Below are positions 37,627 to 49,670 of a stretch of DNA of 64,000 nt, piece after piece. Position 1 is the first letter of the stretch. Each line of letters opens with the position of its first letter. The notes below the pieces were generated by a model that was not told the origin of the DNA, searched no databases, and worked only from the letters and a program-made list of their open reading frames with translations. Origin of the DNA: Cycas panzhihuaensis (Eukaryota; Cycadophyta). Location: positions 189,603,741-189,667,740 of the forward strand of contig CM041465.1 in assembly GCA_023213395.1 (NCBI GenBank), read 5' to 3'. The translations under genes and the position numbers were made by a program.

Positions 37627-38178
37627 GAACACTGGAACGCTGCCAAGAGAATTCTCAGATACATTAAGGGAACATTTGATCATGGTCTCTTTTATAACTC
37701 TTCAAACAAATGCAGTTTGATTGGCTACTCTAATGCAGATTGGGCTAATGATTTAGAAGATAGGAAATCTATCATAGGTTATATCTTCAACATCGGTTCA
37801 GCAACAATATCTTGGAATACAAAGAAACAATCCACCGTGTCATTATCCACAACAGAAGCAGAATATAAAGCAGCTGAAGTGACAAGTCGAGAAGCTATTT
37901 GGATTAGAAGACTGCTTGAAGATCTACATCAAGGGTAAAGCAATCCTATGGTAATTTATTGTGACAATCAAAGCACAATACAAATGTTAAGGAATTTAGT
38001 CTTACATGTAAGAACAAAGCATATTGAGATCAAACACCACTACATTCGAGAGCTAGTTCAAGAGGGACATATTGAACTTATACATTGCAATACAGAAGAT
38101 CAAATTGCTGATATATTTACAAAGGCTCTACCAAGGATCAAGCATTACAAGTTTAAAGAAGGTTTGGGAATTTTTTAA
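37627..38178 (+). pseudogene. C2 RNase H
   Basis: Continues the RT frame after a TAG: YSNADWANDLEDRKS (first Asp), STTEAEYKAA (Glu) and VIYCDNQSTIQ (Asp). The final segment has EIKHHYIRELVQEG and DQIADIFTKALP (last Asp). One stop (TAA) lies between LEDLHQG and SNPMV. It ends at 38178, just before the purine tract and 3' LTR. Confidence 0.88.
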
Positions 38179-38197
38179 AATGTGCATTATGGGGGAG

Positions 38198-38420
38198 TGT
38201 TAGAAAAGTAACTTGTAATGCACAGTTATAGCAGTCGACTTACAAGCTTCATATATTTACAATAATATTTGTGGTCAGCTTATGTTATACTCATGAGTTT
38301 ATGAGTATTTAAACACTTTGTATCTTGTATTTTTATTCAATTGGAAGGTAAAAGGTATCTCACGATACCATTTGGAATCCTGGAGTTTTTCGCCGATTGA
38401 TTATTTTATAGATTTCTACA
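38198..38420 (+). repeat. C2 3' LTR
   Basis: Partner of 31771-31993; followed by the target duplication GCTAC. Confidence 0.95.
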
Positions 38421-38425
38421 GCTAC

Positions 38426-39330
38426 AACATCAAAGACTCCAGAAGATCTAGCTCAGTTATGGCATCAGAGACTTGGGCACATGAGTGAGAGAGGACTTAA
38501 GGTGCTGATAAATCGTAAGTTACTTCATGACTTGCAACTTTTAAATTTGGCTTTATGTAAATATTGTGTTTTTGGAAAACAGTGTAGACTCAGGTTTAAA
38601 GTAGGGAGTCACACTAGTAAAGGCATTCTGGATTATATACATTCAGATGTGTGGTGACCAGCCCCTAAAATATATTATGGAGGATCATTGTATTTTGTCA
38701 CATTTATAGATGATTACTCCAGGAAGGTATGGGTCTATTTTTTAAAAAGGAAATCTGAAGTGTTTAGTATATTTAAGCAGTTCAAGGCTCTAGTTGAGAA
38801 CAACACTGATAAGATAATCAAATGTCTAAGAACTGACAATGGAGGTGATTTCAACTCTTTCGAATTTAAGAACTATTGCAGAGAAGTTGGGATCGAAAGA
38901 CATAAGACCACTAGCTATACTCTGTAGAAAAATGGCATTGCTGAGCACATGAATAGGACACTCTTGGAAAGAGCAAGAAGCATGGTAAGTAATGCAAGAG
39001 TGGAGTAGGGCTTGTGGGTAGAAGTTATTCAAATAACTTTCTATCTGGTAAACAGATCACCATCACTTGCAATAGATTATAAGATTCCTGAAGAGGTATG
39101 GATTGTAGATCCATGTGATTATTCAAATTTGTGAGTTTTTGGTTATGATGCTTACGCCTGGACTAATAAAAGTAAACGTTCAAAGTTAGACCCAAAATCC
39201 AAAAAATGTATCTTTGTTGGTTATGGTAATAAAGATGGTGTGAAGGGATACAAGTTGTGGGATCCTACTGCCCACAAAATCACCATTAACAGAGATGTCA
39301 TATTTGATGAATCTCCCCTTGTAAAATCAG
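38426..39330 (+). pseudogene. C1 pre-integrase and integrase (broken)
   Basis: Resumes the C1 frame after C2: LWHQRLGHMSERGLKVL with CKYCVFGKQCR (HHCC site), then HSDVW*PA (first Asp, stop after Trp), RTDNGGDFNSFE (second Asp) and NGIAEHMNRTLLERAR (Glu). Stops include TGA after VW, TAG in TSYTL*KNG and in RVE*GLW, and TGA in SNL*VFG. Catalytic residues remain but the chain is interrupted. Confidence 0.86.
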
Positions 39331-39589
39331 ACAGTGGAGAAGTTAAAATGAAACAGGAGAAGTAAGATGAACATCAACAAGTTAAGTTTGAAATACAGCC
39401 ATCTGTGGAATCAGAAGTGTAGGAAGATCTTTCTGAAGATGAATCAGCAGCAAATTCATAGGAGTATGTGGATACTCCTTTACCAACAGTAAGAAGATCT
39501 ACACAAGTTAGTCTTCCACTTGACAGGTACAACCCTTCTATTTCTATTACTTTAGTTTCTAATGATGGTGAGCCCACATGTTATCAGGA

Positions 39590-40886
39590 AGCAGTAGATG
39601 ATATCCATGGTGAGAAGTGGAAAAGGGCTATGTAGGAAGAGATAGATGCTTTGAAGAAAAATAATTCATAGGACTTGGTAGAACTTCCATATGGCAGGAA
39701 GACTATTGGTTGTAGGTGGGTTTTTAAAAAGAAAATAGACATTGATGGAAAGGTTGATAAATATAGGGCAAGACTGGTGGCTAAAGGTTTTGCACAGAAA
39801 GTAGGTATTGACTTTTATGAGATCTTCTCACCAGTTGTTAAACTTGTTTCAATTTGAGTGCTATTAGCATTGGTAGCTTCTCTTGATTTGAAGTTGGAGT
39901 AGTTAGATGTAAAAATAACTTTTCTACATAGAGATTTAGATGAGGAGATCTATATGGATCAACCAGAAGGGTTCGTACAAGATGGCAGAAAAAGACTTAT
40001 TTGTAGGCTCAAAAAATCATTGTATGGCCTGAAGCAATCACCCAAGTAGTGGTACAAGAAGTTTGATATCTTCATGGAGATCCAAAATTTCAAAAGAAGT
40101 GAGTATGATCATTGTGTTTACTTTAAATTTATGGACAATAACTTATTCATTATCTTGGTATTATATGTTGATGACATGCTAGTTGCAAGCAAGAGCATGG
40201 AAGAAATCAATAAGCTAAAGGCTCAATTGGCTAGGACTTTTGATATGAAGGATCTAGGAGCTGCAAAACAAATATTAGGCATGGAGATACACAGAGACAT
40301 GAAAAATGGTAAGCTATGGTTATCACAACATAAATATGTAGAGAAGGTACTAACTAGGTTTGGTATGGCAAATGTGAAACCAGTGAGTATCCCATTGGCT
40401 TCCTACTTCAATCTTTCTTCAAATATGAGTCCTAGAAGTGAAGAAGAAAAGGCTTATATGTCTCGTGTGCCTTATGCCAGTGCAGTAGGAAGTTTGATGT
40501 ATGCCATGGTATGTACAAGACCTGATATTTCACATGTAGCCAGTGTGGTTAGCAGGTTTATGGTAAATCCAAGAAAGGAACATTGGGCTATAGTGAAATG
40601 GGTGCTTCGGTATTTGAGAGGCATGAGTGACTACTGTATCACCTTTAGAGGTACAGGTAATCAGGTTTGTGGATATGTCGATTTAGACTTTGCAGGAGAT
40701 TTAGACAAAAGAAGGTCTACTTTAGGTTATGTTCTTACTCTTGCAAATGGTCTAGTTAGTTGGATGTCCAAATTGCAGGGCACAATTGAATTATCAACCA
40801 CGAAAGTTGAATATGTTGCTGCAGCACATGCTTGTAAAGAAGCAATCAAGTTCTGTGGTCTATTGGTTGAGCTTGGAAGGAGATAG
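39590..40886 (+). pseudogene. C1 reverse transcriptase and RNase H
   Basis: RT text: WVFKKKIDIDGKVDKYRARL, VAKGFAQKVGIDF, DLDEEIYMDQPEGF, CRLKKSLYGLKQSPK*WYKK. The active box LVLYVDDMLVAS (about 40157-40192) keeps the YVDD that the younger C2 has lost. From 40074 an open frame of 270 codons runs through the C-terminal RT and RNase H (DLDFAGDLDKRRSTLGY; IELSTTKVEYVAAA). RNase H continues past a TAG to about 41155 (VFCDSLSAIYLAKN). Confidence 0.9.
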
Positions 40887-41164
40887 GAAAATGTAAAGGT
40901 ATTTTGTGACAGTCTAAGTGCCATTTACCTAGCCAAGAATCTAGCTTATCACAGTAGAACAAAGCATATTGCTCTTAAGTACCATTTTGTTAGACAGGTT
41001 GTGGAAGCAGGTGGAGTGGCACTTAAGAAGATTCACACCAATTAGAATTATACTGATATATTCATAAAAACAATACTATTAAAGAAGTTCAAATGGTGTT
41101 TGACTTCTCTTGGCTTGGAGAAAGATGATGAAGGGTCTAGGAAAAGTACCGGGTAATTGTTGTC

Positions 41165-41175
41165 AAGGTGGAGAT
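41165..41175 (+). other. C1 polypurine tract
   Basis: aaggtggagat immediately before TGTTGGATATT of the 3' LTR. Confidence 0.75.
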
Positions 41176-41817
41176 TGTTGGATATTATGATAACAATATT
41201 TTGGGGCTAAAATTTTGGCATGTTTTCGGCGCAGTTTCCCCCCCTAATCTTTCTGAGGGGGTTCCAAGGGGGGTGGGAGCCCCCTAGGCCGAGGGATGTG
41301 AGGGCATGGAATGCCCCCCGCTAAGAGGGGATTCAGGGGTGATAGCCTCCAACCTAAAAAATTAGCCCTGTAAACCATATTAAAATGTTAAGAGAATCAG
41401 GGTCATTCAACACAAATACCCTAGATTCTACAGTTGAGATTCATGCAATGTATGCCCCTCTCATGTAGCCCAATTTAGGGCTTTTCTTATTATGTTGTAT
41501 GTAATGTAATGTACTATGAAGAGGGCGGCTGCTGGTTGTTGTTCCTGAGAGCACTCGCCATCGAGATGTCGCTTTCTCCATTCTACAGCAATAAAGATCA
41601 ATACCTTTCCTATGTGGATGTCTCCCTAGCACATTGCTAGGGTTTTACCACGTTATATCAGGTGCATATGTGATGTTTGACTTTCATTTTCATGTTATTG
41701 TATTATCTCTATTTTTAGAACTTGCATATAATTTTAAGTTTCGATTTCTATAACTAGTTGCAAGAATGCAATAGATCTTGGTGGCGGTTAAGGGATCGGT
41801 ACCTTGTATTCTCAACA
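41176..41817 (+). repeat. C1 3' LTR
   Basis: Partner of 29831-30475; its G-run segment (about 41237-41350) is partly eroded by G-to-A changes. Confidence 0.92.
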
Positions 41818-41822
41818 CTTTG

Positions 41823-42183
41823 AATCTTACACCATCATCACTTAATACTTCTTCTTCACTGATATTTCCTATATGCCTTTATCTTAATACTATGGTAGAA
41901 GGTTGTTCTATTCTACTATGCATACCTACAAGTTTCTGTTCATTTCAACACAGTTTACTCTTCCTCCTCTTCATGCCATTTTTCCTACTCTTCTCTTTAC
42001 CTAACTACTCTAGGTCCCAAAGCTTCTCCTTTAAGCTTTCTTCAAGGCTTCTAAGCCCCAACAAGTACTTTCTTACCCTTTTAATAGGAATACTGTACAA
42101 CCTATATAGTCTTCTTTAATAACTATCTACTATAATACCTCAAACTTTTATGGCTTCTTTCTTTAACCCTAAAGTTAAACCAT
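41823..42183 (-). pseudogene. G2 gag N-terminal fragment
   Basis: The minus strand gives charged, helix-prone text (IKRVRKYLLGLRSLEESLKE; KEKSRKNGMKRRKSKLC) in the place where the gypsy gag N-terminus should be, between the primer site and the C1 insertion. Assigned by position; no diagnostic motif. Confidence 0.45.
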
Positions 42184-42195
42184 GCTCTAATACCA
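42184..42195 (-). promoter_or_regulatory. G2 primer-binding site
   Basis: The minus strand reads TGGTATTAGAGC, two bases from the LTR. Confidence 0.75.
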
Positions 42196-42197
42196 AA

Positions 42198-42802
42198 TGA
42201 TAAGGGCAACCTACAAGGAAAAGATTATATCTTACATGTATATATCTAAAATAAGAAAGATCCAAGGAAAGAGTCCAAAGAATAGAGAAAGCCATTTTAC
42301 TTTAAATTCTATTCCATTCCATTCAATCTACTAAAACATAGTCTAAAATTATATTTATATAAGTGAAAGTGGGTAGTCTAGAAACTTCTGACCTTAACCA
42401 TAAAAACTCCTTAATTATGTAAAATACTATGTAATTCTATATTTTAAATTTAATTCTTACTAAGAAAAGTTAAACCACTAAGGGTCATTACATAAAAGTA
42501 AAAACTAGTCTAAAATTAACTACTATTTTTAGACATATAAAATAAATTTTAATTTTTAGGTATTTTTAGAGTATTATTTGGTAGGTAAACTTTGGGCCTA
42601 CGATGGGCCTTTGGCCCTACCCTAGGTCATTTTCACCTATTCTACTCAAATAGACCTTCGATTTAGTGCTAGAAGGACTAGATTCTGACCATTGAGTTAA
42701 AAGTTATGCTTGAATCAATAAACCCCAAAATTTTACAACAAAATAACTAAAAAAGTGAAAAATAGATGGAGTTATGATGAAGGTCTAGATGCTCCAGCAT
42801 CA
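42198..42802 (-). repeat. G2 5' LTR (right)
   Basis: Partner of 25373-25950, slightly longer through small insertions (for example a ccattccattc duplication near 42310). Confidence 0.88.
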
Positions 42803-42807
42803 TATAT

Positions 42808-45703
42808 GATATTAGATGCAAACATGAAGGATTTTGTTGAGATATCCTTAATTATCATGGCTACTTCATTTAGACTATAATCTAACATCAATGGCCAAAT
42901 ACTTAATTATCTTTTCGATAAAATCCTTAAAGTCTCCTAAAAAAAATTTAAGATATTATAGAGAAAATTCTTATCCTATGAGGATTTCTCTAGAAGAAAG
43001 TTAGCCGCCATGAAAGAACAGGAACTAGAAAGAAGTCACCACTATAGATGCTCTCATATTTGTATAGCTCAGGTTCAATTATAGCCCCTACAACATCATT
43101 GAACGTGTAGGTTTATATATAAAAATCAAAAAGAAAAAATGTTAGATGAAACTTTAAGTTTTTTTTTTTTTTTTTAACAATGTTTTTTTATAGATTGAAT
43201 TCAATTTAATAATATTTCAAGTGTGTAGCCCTATACACTATACCCCATGATCATATAGAGGACCTTACCCAAGTAGAGTTAGATATGAAGGGTGATAAAT
43301 ACCCTATTTTTAGCCCTTGCTTTTTAGTACCAATTATTACATTTCTTATTATAAATTTTGCTATCTGAGTCAAATTTTAAATTTGAAAATTATGTTGGAG
43401 AGCAAACTCATCTATCTACACAATCGCTAATTATTAAGCATATTTTATTATTGTTCCACAGTACAAATTTGAATTTAAATTCATGTGAAGATTTAAAGTT
43501 GTTATTTTTTATGAGGTTTTCTAATTTTTTGGGTGTTTTTATTCCTCGGTATTGGTTCTAAGTATTCCAAACATTTCATAATATGTTGTTGATATAATAT
43601 ACCCCTAAAATGAGAGATAAATGCAAATAGAATCTATTTGATGGTGTGGTCTGGCAAGATTAACATTGCGATAAGCTAATTAACATTGTCATATGTCAAT
43701 TGCCATTATGTTATGTTTGTCTCATGATTTGTTTTATACTATCAATAATACACATCCTCATTATATAATGCATTAGTAGTTTTCTCCCACTTCTATAGTA
43801 AGTTGCATCTTGCATGATCATATATAATACTTTATAGATTATTCATGCATATTAAATAGGATGACATGCATAAAGTTCAACTAATCCCTTATTTAAAGAT
43901 GATTTCATTTTTTTGTTAGTGTATTAAGACGTGTACATCCATATTTAGTAAAAGAATATAATGCATATCTTAGACACTAGTTGGCTTGATGATCTAAGAA
44001 TTACCTCTCTTAATTATACGTATGTAACTTTGTAATTATAATGAATAACTAATATATGAATATGTGGTGAGTACATGTGTTTAGTTATCGATATATTTAT
44101 TTGAGTTTGTCAAATAAAGAACATTTAAAATCAAGAGTATTATAAACTTTGATATATTTATAACAAGTCCTTATTTACATGATTTAGGTTAATTATCCTT
44201 TACTTAGGTGGATATTTTTTCTATGAAAGGATATATGAGAATTTACCCAAGAGAAGGGGAGGATAATAATATTATTCTTATTTGTTTAAGGGATGAGTTT
44301 TGGGTAGTTATGTGGTATGTGAAGGAAAGAATAACAAGTGGGAATAACCACCTATTTAAAATAGTGTATTACATTTGATTAATGCTCATGTTTAATGAAA
44401 AGAAAAAGAAAGGTGGCATGGGTGTAATATCTTAGCCTTTAGATTGCATGATATGGACTTTTTACACATGTAAAACTTGGGAGCGACACTAATTCATACA
44501 TGCAAAAGGATAATATCACATTCTTATCTATGATCTTGTTAACACATTAAAAGACAAGGATAAAATAGATACTTGCAATAAGTTATACATAGATTAACAA
44601 TAAAATAAGGGTGTAATTTAATCAATGCATGTGGAAGCATTTTAGGTGGTTGGTCTACATCATAAAATAAAATATACCATGATATAAAGGGGCAAGCTCT
44701 ATTTTGAATTCTAGGTTGTTTCCATTTTATAGACTCGTGATTCTAAGGTAAGAAAGTGGATGAAATCTTTCCTAAAATGAGGGAATCTATTATTATTTTT
44801 AAGGATTAATTTTTCTTTTTCTAAATTTATAAAGCTAAAGGTACAATGGCTATATTGGTAAACAATGCAGGGGCTATCATTATCATTGAATGATCTTAAC
44901 CTAAGGGATATTTTTCTAATAATATCTTACTATCTTATCTAATTATGAATGCACTTTCCTATTTAGCCTTCCCATGCCTATTTAATCTTGGTGTGCTTTA
45001 TTAATTTCCTGCCATCATATCTAACCTTACCATGTAGCATACTCATTTGGGTCATGTCTTAAATTTTGCAATAATAAAGGAAACACTTATTATTTGAATA
45101 TTATTAGCTTAATATGATAAAGTTGCACCAAATAAATTATAGTTTAACAATTGATAAATTTAGTATAGTTTCATTTAGTAAGTGGCATTGTGTTTTAAGA
45201 CTAAGTTAAGTCAACTAACAATACCTACCCATTGTGGGATAGGTTATAAATGCTACAAGTTGGCTTTGAATATGCTCAATCCCATGGATGTTCCCCTCTA
45301 TCTTAAAAAGCATTAAATTCCTCATATTGAACAAATCAAAGGCCACTTTGTAGCATTCATAATCTATTTTCCTATTGTGTATTATATACAAGTAAATGGG
45401 ACCCAAGAATAGCTTTTACATGTGTGCCTAAGATGGTGCATGGGAGTATGTGTTAATGTTAAATAATGTCAATTAAGTGGGAAGCATACTTGAGTTGTCA
45501 TCGTGTGTGAAGTGATTGGAAGTGTCACATAGATGCAAATTTATGTGCATATATGTTTTATGCCCTTTTTCCTAGGCATGTACATGTAGTTATGAGCTTA
45601 AATGCCGCTTCAGTATACTTCTATAGGTCATGACTCCCATATTTGACATGTCTTACGATATAGCCCCCTTGGTTATTCGAACCCTGGTCACATGTTCAGT
45701 TTA
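42808..45703. other. AT-rich intergenic DNA
   Basis: No coding sequence recognised. A T run of about 17 bases lies at about 43160-43176. Short frames at 43358-43561 and 45215-45406 show no domain. Probably very old, unrecognisable repeats. Confidence 0.5.
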
Positions 45704-46495
45704 TGTGACCAACAGGCTAGGAGGCAGCCAACCGCTCACAGCCAACCGGCGTAAACCGGCTGGCTGGGCGGTTGGCTGTGAGCAACCGTATTGAATGAAG
45801 TTGATTTCCATGATTTCGTTTCCAATTCTGAGTTACATGAAATTGATAAGAATTCTGAACATCTGTATAAACGTTCGTAGCCATAACATTTTGTAAAGAA
45901 TCCTTTGAGATGAATTCACACGTCTCCACCGAATATTTAATTCATATATCTTTCAATGGATCACCGCCAAGCCTCGCGCGTTCAGGCTTCAAATTGTTTA
46001 TGTCTGCTATTACTGTTTATACGTTGTTTTCTGCTTCGCTTCCTGGCATTCTTGATAACCCCACTGCTACTTTCACTTTCTACTGTAAGTTGCTACATTA
46101 TACCTCCATGTGGTTGCTTCTACAATTCGTCCTAAAGCCATGTGTATAATGTTCAACTTCCCAATACGCTTTGAAATCGAATTCTCCTTCTAGTGTTTTG
46201 CTTTCTGCCATCGTTGGAATTCCAGACTGCACCACATTCTGTCGTTTTATTTTAATTACTCTTCCCCCAAACAAAATTTCAAAATTTGACATTCATTCAT
46301 TGTCGTCATAATTTTTGTTCTTTCATTGTGGGTTAATATTCCCTTATTGGCACTTCGTTGCTTGGTAATTTGCCATTCTAATGTTAACATTTACACCTAT
46401 TATTATCCGTTCTCTTAAGCAAATATTGGCGTTGAATGTGTCTTGTGCTGTGAGTCTTATCTATCTTCTAGCCGTCGAATCGTGGACTCTCCACA
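45704..46495 (+). repeat. Copia-type LTR (C4), partner not in window
   Basis: The right end is fixed by a primer site at 46498; ends are TGTG...CACA. The left end at 45704 (TGTGACCAACAGG) is inferred from the matching terminal bases. Near its left end it contains a strong inverted repeat (45734-45748 with 45769-45783). No second copy was seen in the window, so the element is truncated or interrupted. Confidence 0.6.
45734..45783. repeat. 15-bp perfect inverted repeat with 20-base loop
   Basis: gctcacagccaaccg (45734-45748) pairs perfectly with cggttggctgtgagc (45769-45783); the loop itself contains ccgg...ccgg. GC-rich in an AT-rich neighbourhood. Confidence 0.9.
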
Positions 46496-46497
46496 AT

Positions 46498-46509
46498 TGG
46501 TATCAGAGT
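46498..46509 (+). promoter_or_regulatory. C4 primer-binding site
   Basis: TGGTATCAGAGT, same initiator-Met type as in C2, with a two-base spacer after CCACA. Confidence 0.75.
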
Positions 46510-47100
46510 AAGATAAATGAAGAGAGGTATACATGTCGTCCATTTGTGCGTTGAGCCTGCTATGGCTATTGTATATATGTTGTTCAAAGCCCTAACATGC
46601 CTGCGTGTTGATGGCTAGACGATCTATGCATTCCCACCTCCATTTTGCCTGTGCGCCCTTTGTTCCTCCTCTGTAACTCTCCTGGTTTCCGTCTGTTGAG
46701 GTTATTGTGCGTAACACCTTTGAGTATTTGGCTGTGCTGCCTGAGATGTTGTTGAATGGCCTGTACTGCCAATATCATAGCCCTGTTGGGAGGTTGAAGA
46801 TCCTTGACACCTCCATTGAAAGCTCCATTGCTCTGTTGTATTGCCCAGCGCCTCCCGGGTTTCTTTGAGAGGCCTCAACTACTGTTTAGTCCGTTGTGAA
46901 TATTTGTTGAGCTCCCGTACTCATCATGCTCCCTGTCGAGGTTTTTGTGCAGAGTGACGGCCTGTCATCCACCTCGAGCGTTAGTGGAGAGCATTCGGCG
47001 GTTGATCAGATCGACTGATTCATCAATTTTCGTTTGATTATGTTGACAACTATTGCTTGTTGGCTGATTTATCACCATTTGACCATAGAGAAGGCCCTCC
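46510..47100 (+). other. C4 leader remnant
   Basis: Mildly GC-richer, non-coding text after the primer site, resembling a Copia leader. It fades into AT-rich DNA at about 47.1 kb. Confidence 0.4.
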
Positions 47101-47841
47101 AAAAATAGCGACAGGTTATGTGGAGCACTAAGGATGAAAGGGGTTACAATTTTAATTCACTCAATTTTATTTACATATAAGGAAGTGTCTCCTATTTTTT
47201 AAGCCATATATTCTGATTTGGGAGTCTAGTTTACAAACACTTAGAATATTGGTTTAGATATTGTCATGTTGATTTATAATTTGATGTATTTTACAGTTGT
47301 TTTGATAGAAAAAATTTAGTTCAAAGTTAATATTTTACTTTAAAGTTTTATGTACAAAACGGTAAGATTTATAATATGTTCTAACAAAATATTGTAAAAA
47401 TATTTAGAAGACTACAAAAATTTGATTCTTGAGGAGTAATTTTAGACATATTTTATCTTCTTCCAATCTATGCATTCACACAACAAAATGGTTAAAAAAG
47501 TAGCACTTGATAAGAAGAAAGAAGTCCCAACAAAGAAGAAAAGCATATTGAAGTAAGAAGTGCAACTTACACAAGAGCAAGATACTAGAAATGAATAGTT
47601 CATTTATAAATGAATTAAAGACAAATTGATAGAAGTGCATGGATTAAACAAAGAGGAGTCAATATTTAAGCAAAATGAAGAAGAATCAATGGAAATTTTG
47701 AAACAAATTACAAACTCCAATGAGGTAACTATTATGAATTCAACTCTTGTTTTGCATTTGTCTATTCCATTTAGTAGTTTTGTTGTGCCTCTTGAATTCC
47801 CAAATTTCATAATACTAGAAAAGCCCACGCCCTACACCTTA
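47101..47841. other. AT-rich DNA, nothing recognised
   Basis: No motif-supported gene. A lysine/glutamate-rich open frame at 47626-47844 lacks a proper ATG and any domain, and I do not call it. Confidence 0.45.
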
Positions 47842-48229
47842 TGAAAATATTAGAATCTAAATATGTATACTCTGATTCAAATATAATAAGTAAAATATTG
47901 ATAAATATTTAACAAAATAAGTAAATAAGAAAAACATATGAATATGCAAATGTATGAGTGAATTCGACATACTGTAAGCTCTCTCTCGGGCAAAGCTTCT
48001 ACATTAATCAAAATCCAACATCGAGTACAAATGTGCGAGCCAATATTTATAGCCATCCACCAAGATTATAATGCATTGGGATAGGTCAACTTAACGGCAT
48101 AAGAGGTAGACTCGACCTTACTATCCAATGTGATTAAATTACATTAGGGTCCATATACATTATAAACATTAATTTATATAGATTTGAAGAAATGGAGGAA
48201 ATATTACAATGTTTTAACACTCTCCTTTA

Positions 48230-48800
48230 ATAAAAACTTCATTTCTTTGAATACCGAGATTAAATCTAAACTATTCAAACTTCAGTTTACCAAGTGCTTT
48301 ACTAAAGATATCTATAACCTGGTCTTTAGTAGGATGGTAAACGATATCAACTTCTCCGTCTGGACATGTTCATGGATGAAGCGATGGTGGACCTCAATGT
48401 GCTTGGTTCTAGCATGGAATACATAATTCTTTGTCATCTTCAATACACTTTGATTATCACAATATATGATGGTGGGTACATGTTGTTAAAGTCCAAGCCC
48501 AATGAGAATCCTTTTAAGCCAAATCAACTCTATAGTAGTATGGATGACTGCTTTGTAATCAACTTCAGATGATGAGAGAGCAACATTAGGTTTCTTTTTA
48601 CAGCTCTATGAGATTACAACCGAGTTCAAGTCAAAATAATATCTTGATGTTGAGTGGTGTGTATCTTGGCAACCGGCCCAATTAACATCTGTATATCCTT
48701 TTAAAATAGTTGATTCAGTCTTGTTCTTCTCAAAGTCAAACTGATGAGTGCCACTGATATATTTAAGAATCCTCATAGCTACTTTCTAATGAGATACTTT
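48230..48800 (-). pseudogene. C3 RNase H
   Basis: Minus text YTDVNWAGCQDTHHST (first Asp), NVALSSSEVDYKAV (Glu position; E in SSSEVDY), PTIIYCDNQSVLKMTKN (Asp) and HARTKHIEVHHRFIHEHV identify a Copia RNase H. Several stops. Confidence 0.8.
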
Positions 48801-49670
48801 AGATTGTGACATATACTTGGAGTAGATCCCTACTACATATGAGATGTCAAGGTGAGTGTGAGTGAGATAGATGAGACTCTCAACTAACTACAAGTATAAA
48901 GTAGGATCAAAAGGTTTTCCTTCTTCATCCAGGTTTAACTTAGTTCCTATCTCCATGGGAATTGGTCTGGACCTGCATTTTATCATCCTAGATCTTCTAA
49001 AAGTTCATTGGCATACTTGGTTTGAGTTAGGAGGATGTGTCCTGGTTCTTACCAAACTTTAATTCTAAGGAAGCTGTGGAGCAAGCCAAGATCAGTCATC
49101 TTAAAATTACTCTTTAACTCTAATTGAAGCTAAGAAATTCTATTTGTATCATTGCCAATGATAACAAGATCATCCATATAAAGTAGAATGATGGTAATCA
49201 AATTATCTCTAACCCGAATGTAGAGATCAGGATCAGAAGGTGAATGATTGAATCCATGCTGAGTGAGAAATGTATCTATCTTAGCATATCAGGAATGTGG
49301 TACCTACTTGAGTCCATAAAGGGCTTTCTTGAGTCTACAAACTAAGTGTTCTTATCCTAAAATAACATAGCTTGGGGGTTATTTCAAGAAAACATTTTCT
49401 TTAAGCTCTCAATTGAGGAAATCACTCTTCACGTCTATTTGGTAAATATGCTATCCAAATTGGGCTACTAGGGACATAACCAAATGGAATATGGTCATGT
49501 TAGCTACCAATGCAAAAGTCTCACAATAGTCAATTCCTTTCTGTTGTTTAAAACCTCTTGCAACAAGGCAAGCTTTATGATGCTTTACGATGCCATCTGC
49601 ATGGAACTTTATCTTGCATAGCCATCTACAGTTAATTACTTTCTTCCCAGGTGGCAATTGAGTCAACTCT
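48801..49670 (-). pseudogene. C3 reverse transcriptase (broken)
   Basis: The frame 49451-49666 reads LPPGKKVINCRWLCKIKFHA and KACLVARGFKQQKGIDYCET, then after a stop QIDVKSDFLN and CRLKKALYGLK*VPHS*YAK. The catalytic box reads YMDD, a common natural variant, in ILLYMDDLVIIGN. Stops are mainly TAG in place of Gln or Trp. Confidence 0.85.

Larger units (their letters stand above)
31771..38420 (+). mobile_element. Copia element C2 (inserted in C1)
   Basis: LTRs of exactly 223 bp (31771-31993; 38198-38420) are flanked by a perfect duplication GCTAC (31766-31770; 38421-38425). The primer site abuts the 5' LTR and a purine tract (gggggag) abuts the 3' LTR. By hand alignment the LTRs differ at 15 of 223 positions, 12 of them transitions. 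Domains are gag-protease, integrase, RT, RNase H. The frame is broken at an 11-base A run (35442-35452) and a T run (36375-36381). It is the youngest of the three nested elements but inactive. Confidence 0.95.
29831..41817 (+). mobile_element. Copia element C1 (inserted in G2)
   Basis: LTRs at 29831-30475 and 41176-41817, TG...CA ends, primer site TGGTATTAGAGCC at 30478, purine tract aaggtggagat before the right LTR. Flanks CTTTA (29826-29830) and CTTTG (41818-41822) differ by one transition. Domain order gag, protease, integrase, RT, RNase H is Copia, and wording is closest to Tnt1/Tork-type elements. It is split by Copia element C2 between protease and the pre-integrase domain. More than twenty in-frame stops, mostly TAG. 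Confidence 0.92.
25373..42802 (-). mobile_element. Ty3/gypsy element G2 (host of a nested insertion)
   Basis: LTRs at 25373-25950 and 42198-42802 run on the minus strand, with a primer site left of the right LTR and a purine tract right of the left LTR. Flanking pentamers TATGT (25368-25372) and TATAT (42803-42807) match at four of five bases. Without the inserted Copia element (29831-41817) the element is about 5.4 kb: gag, zinc knuckle, RT, RNase H, integrase. This order is Ty3/gypsy. The coding parts are interrupted by stops, but the RT catalytic Asp pair and the zinc knuckle survive. Confidence 0.85.

Noticed and set aside
47626-47844. Lys/Glu-rich 72-codon open frame
   Set aside because: No ATG start in the frame and no recognisable domain; neighbouring DNA is decayed repeat.
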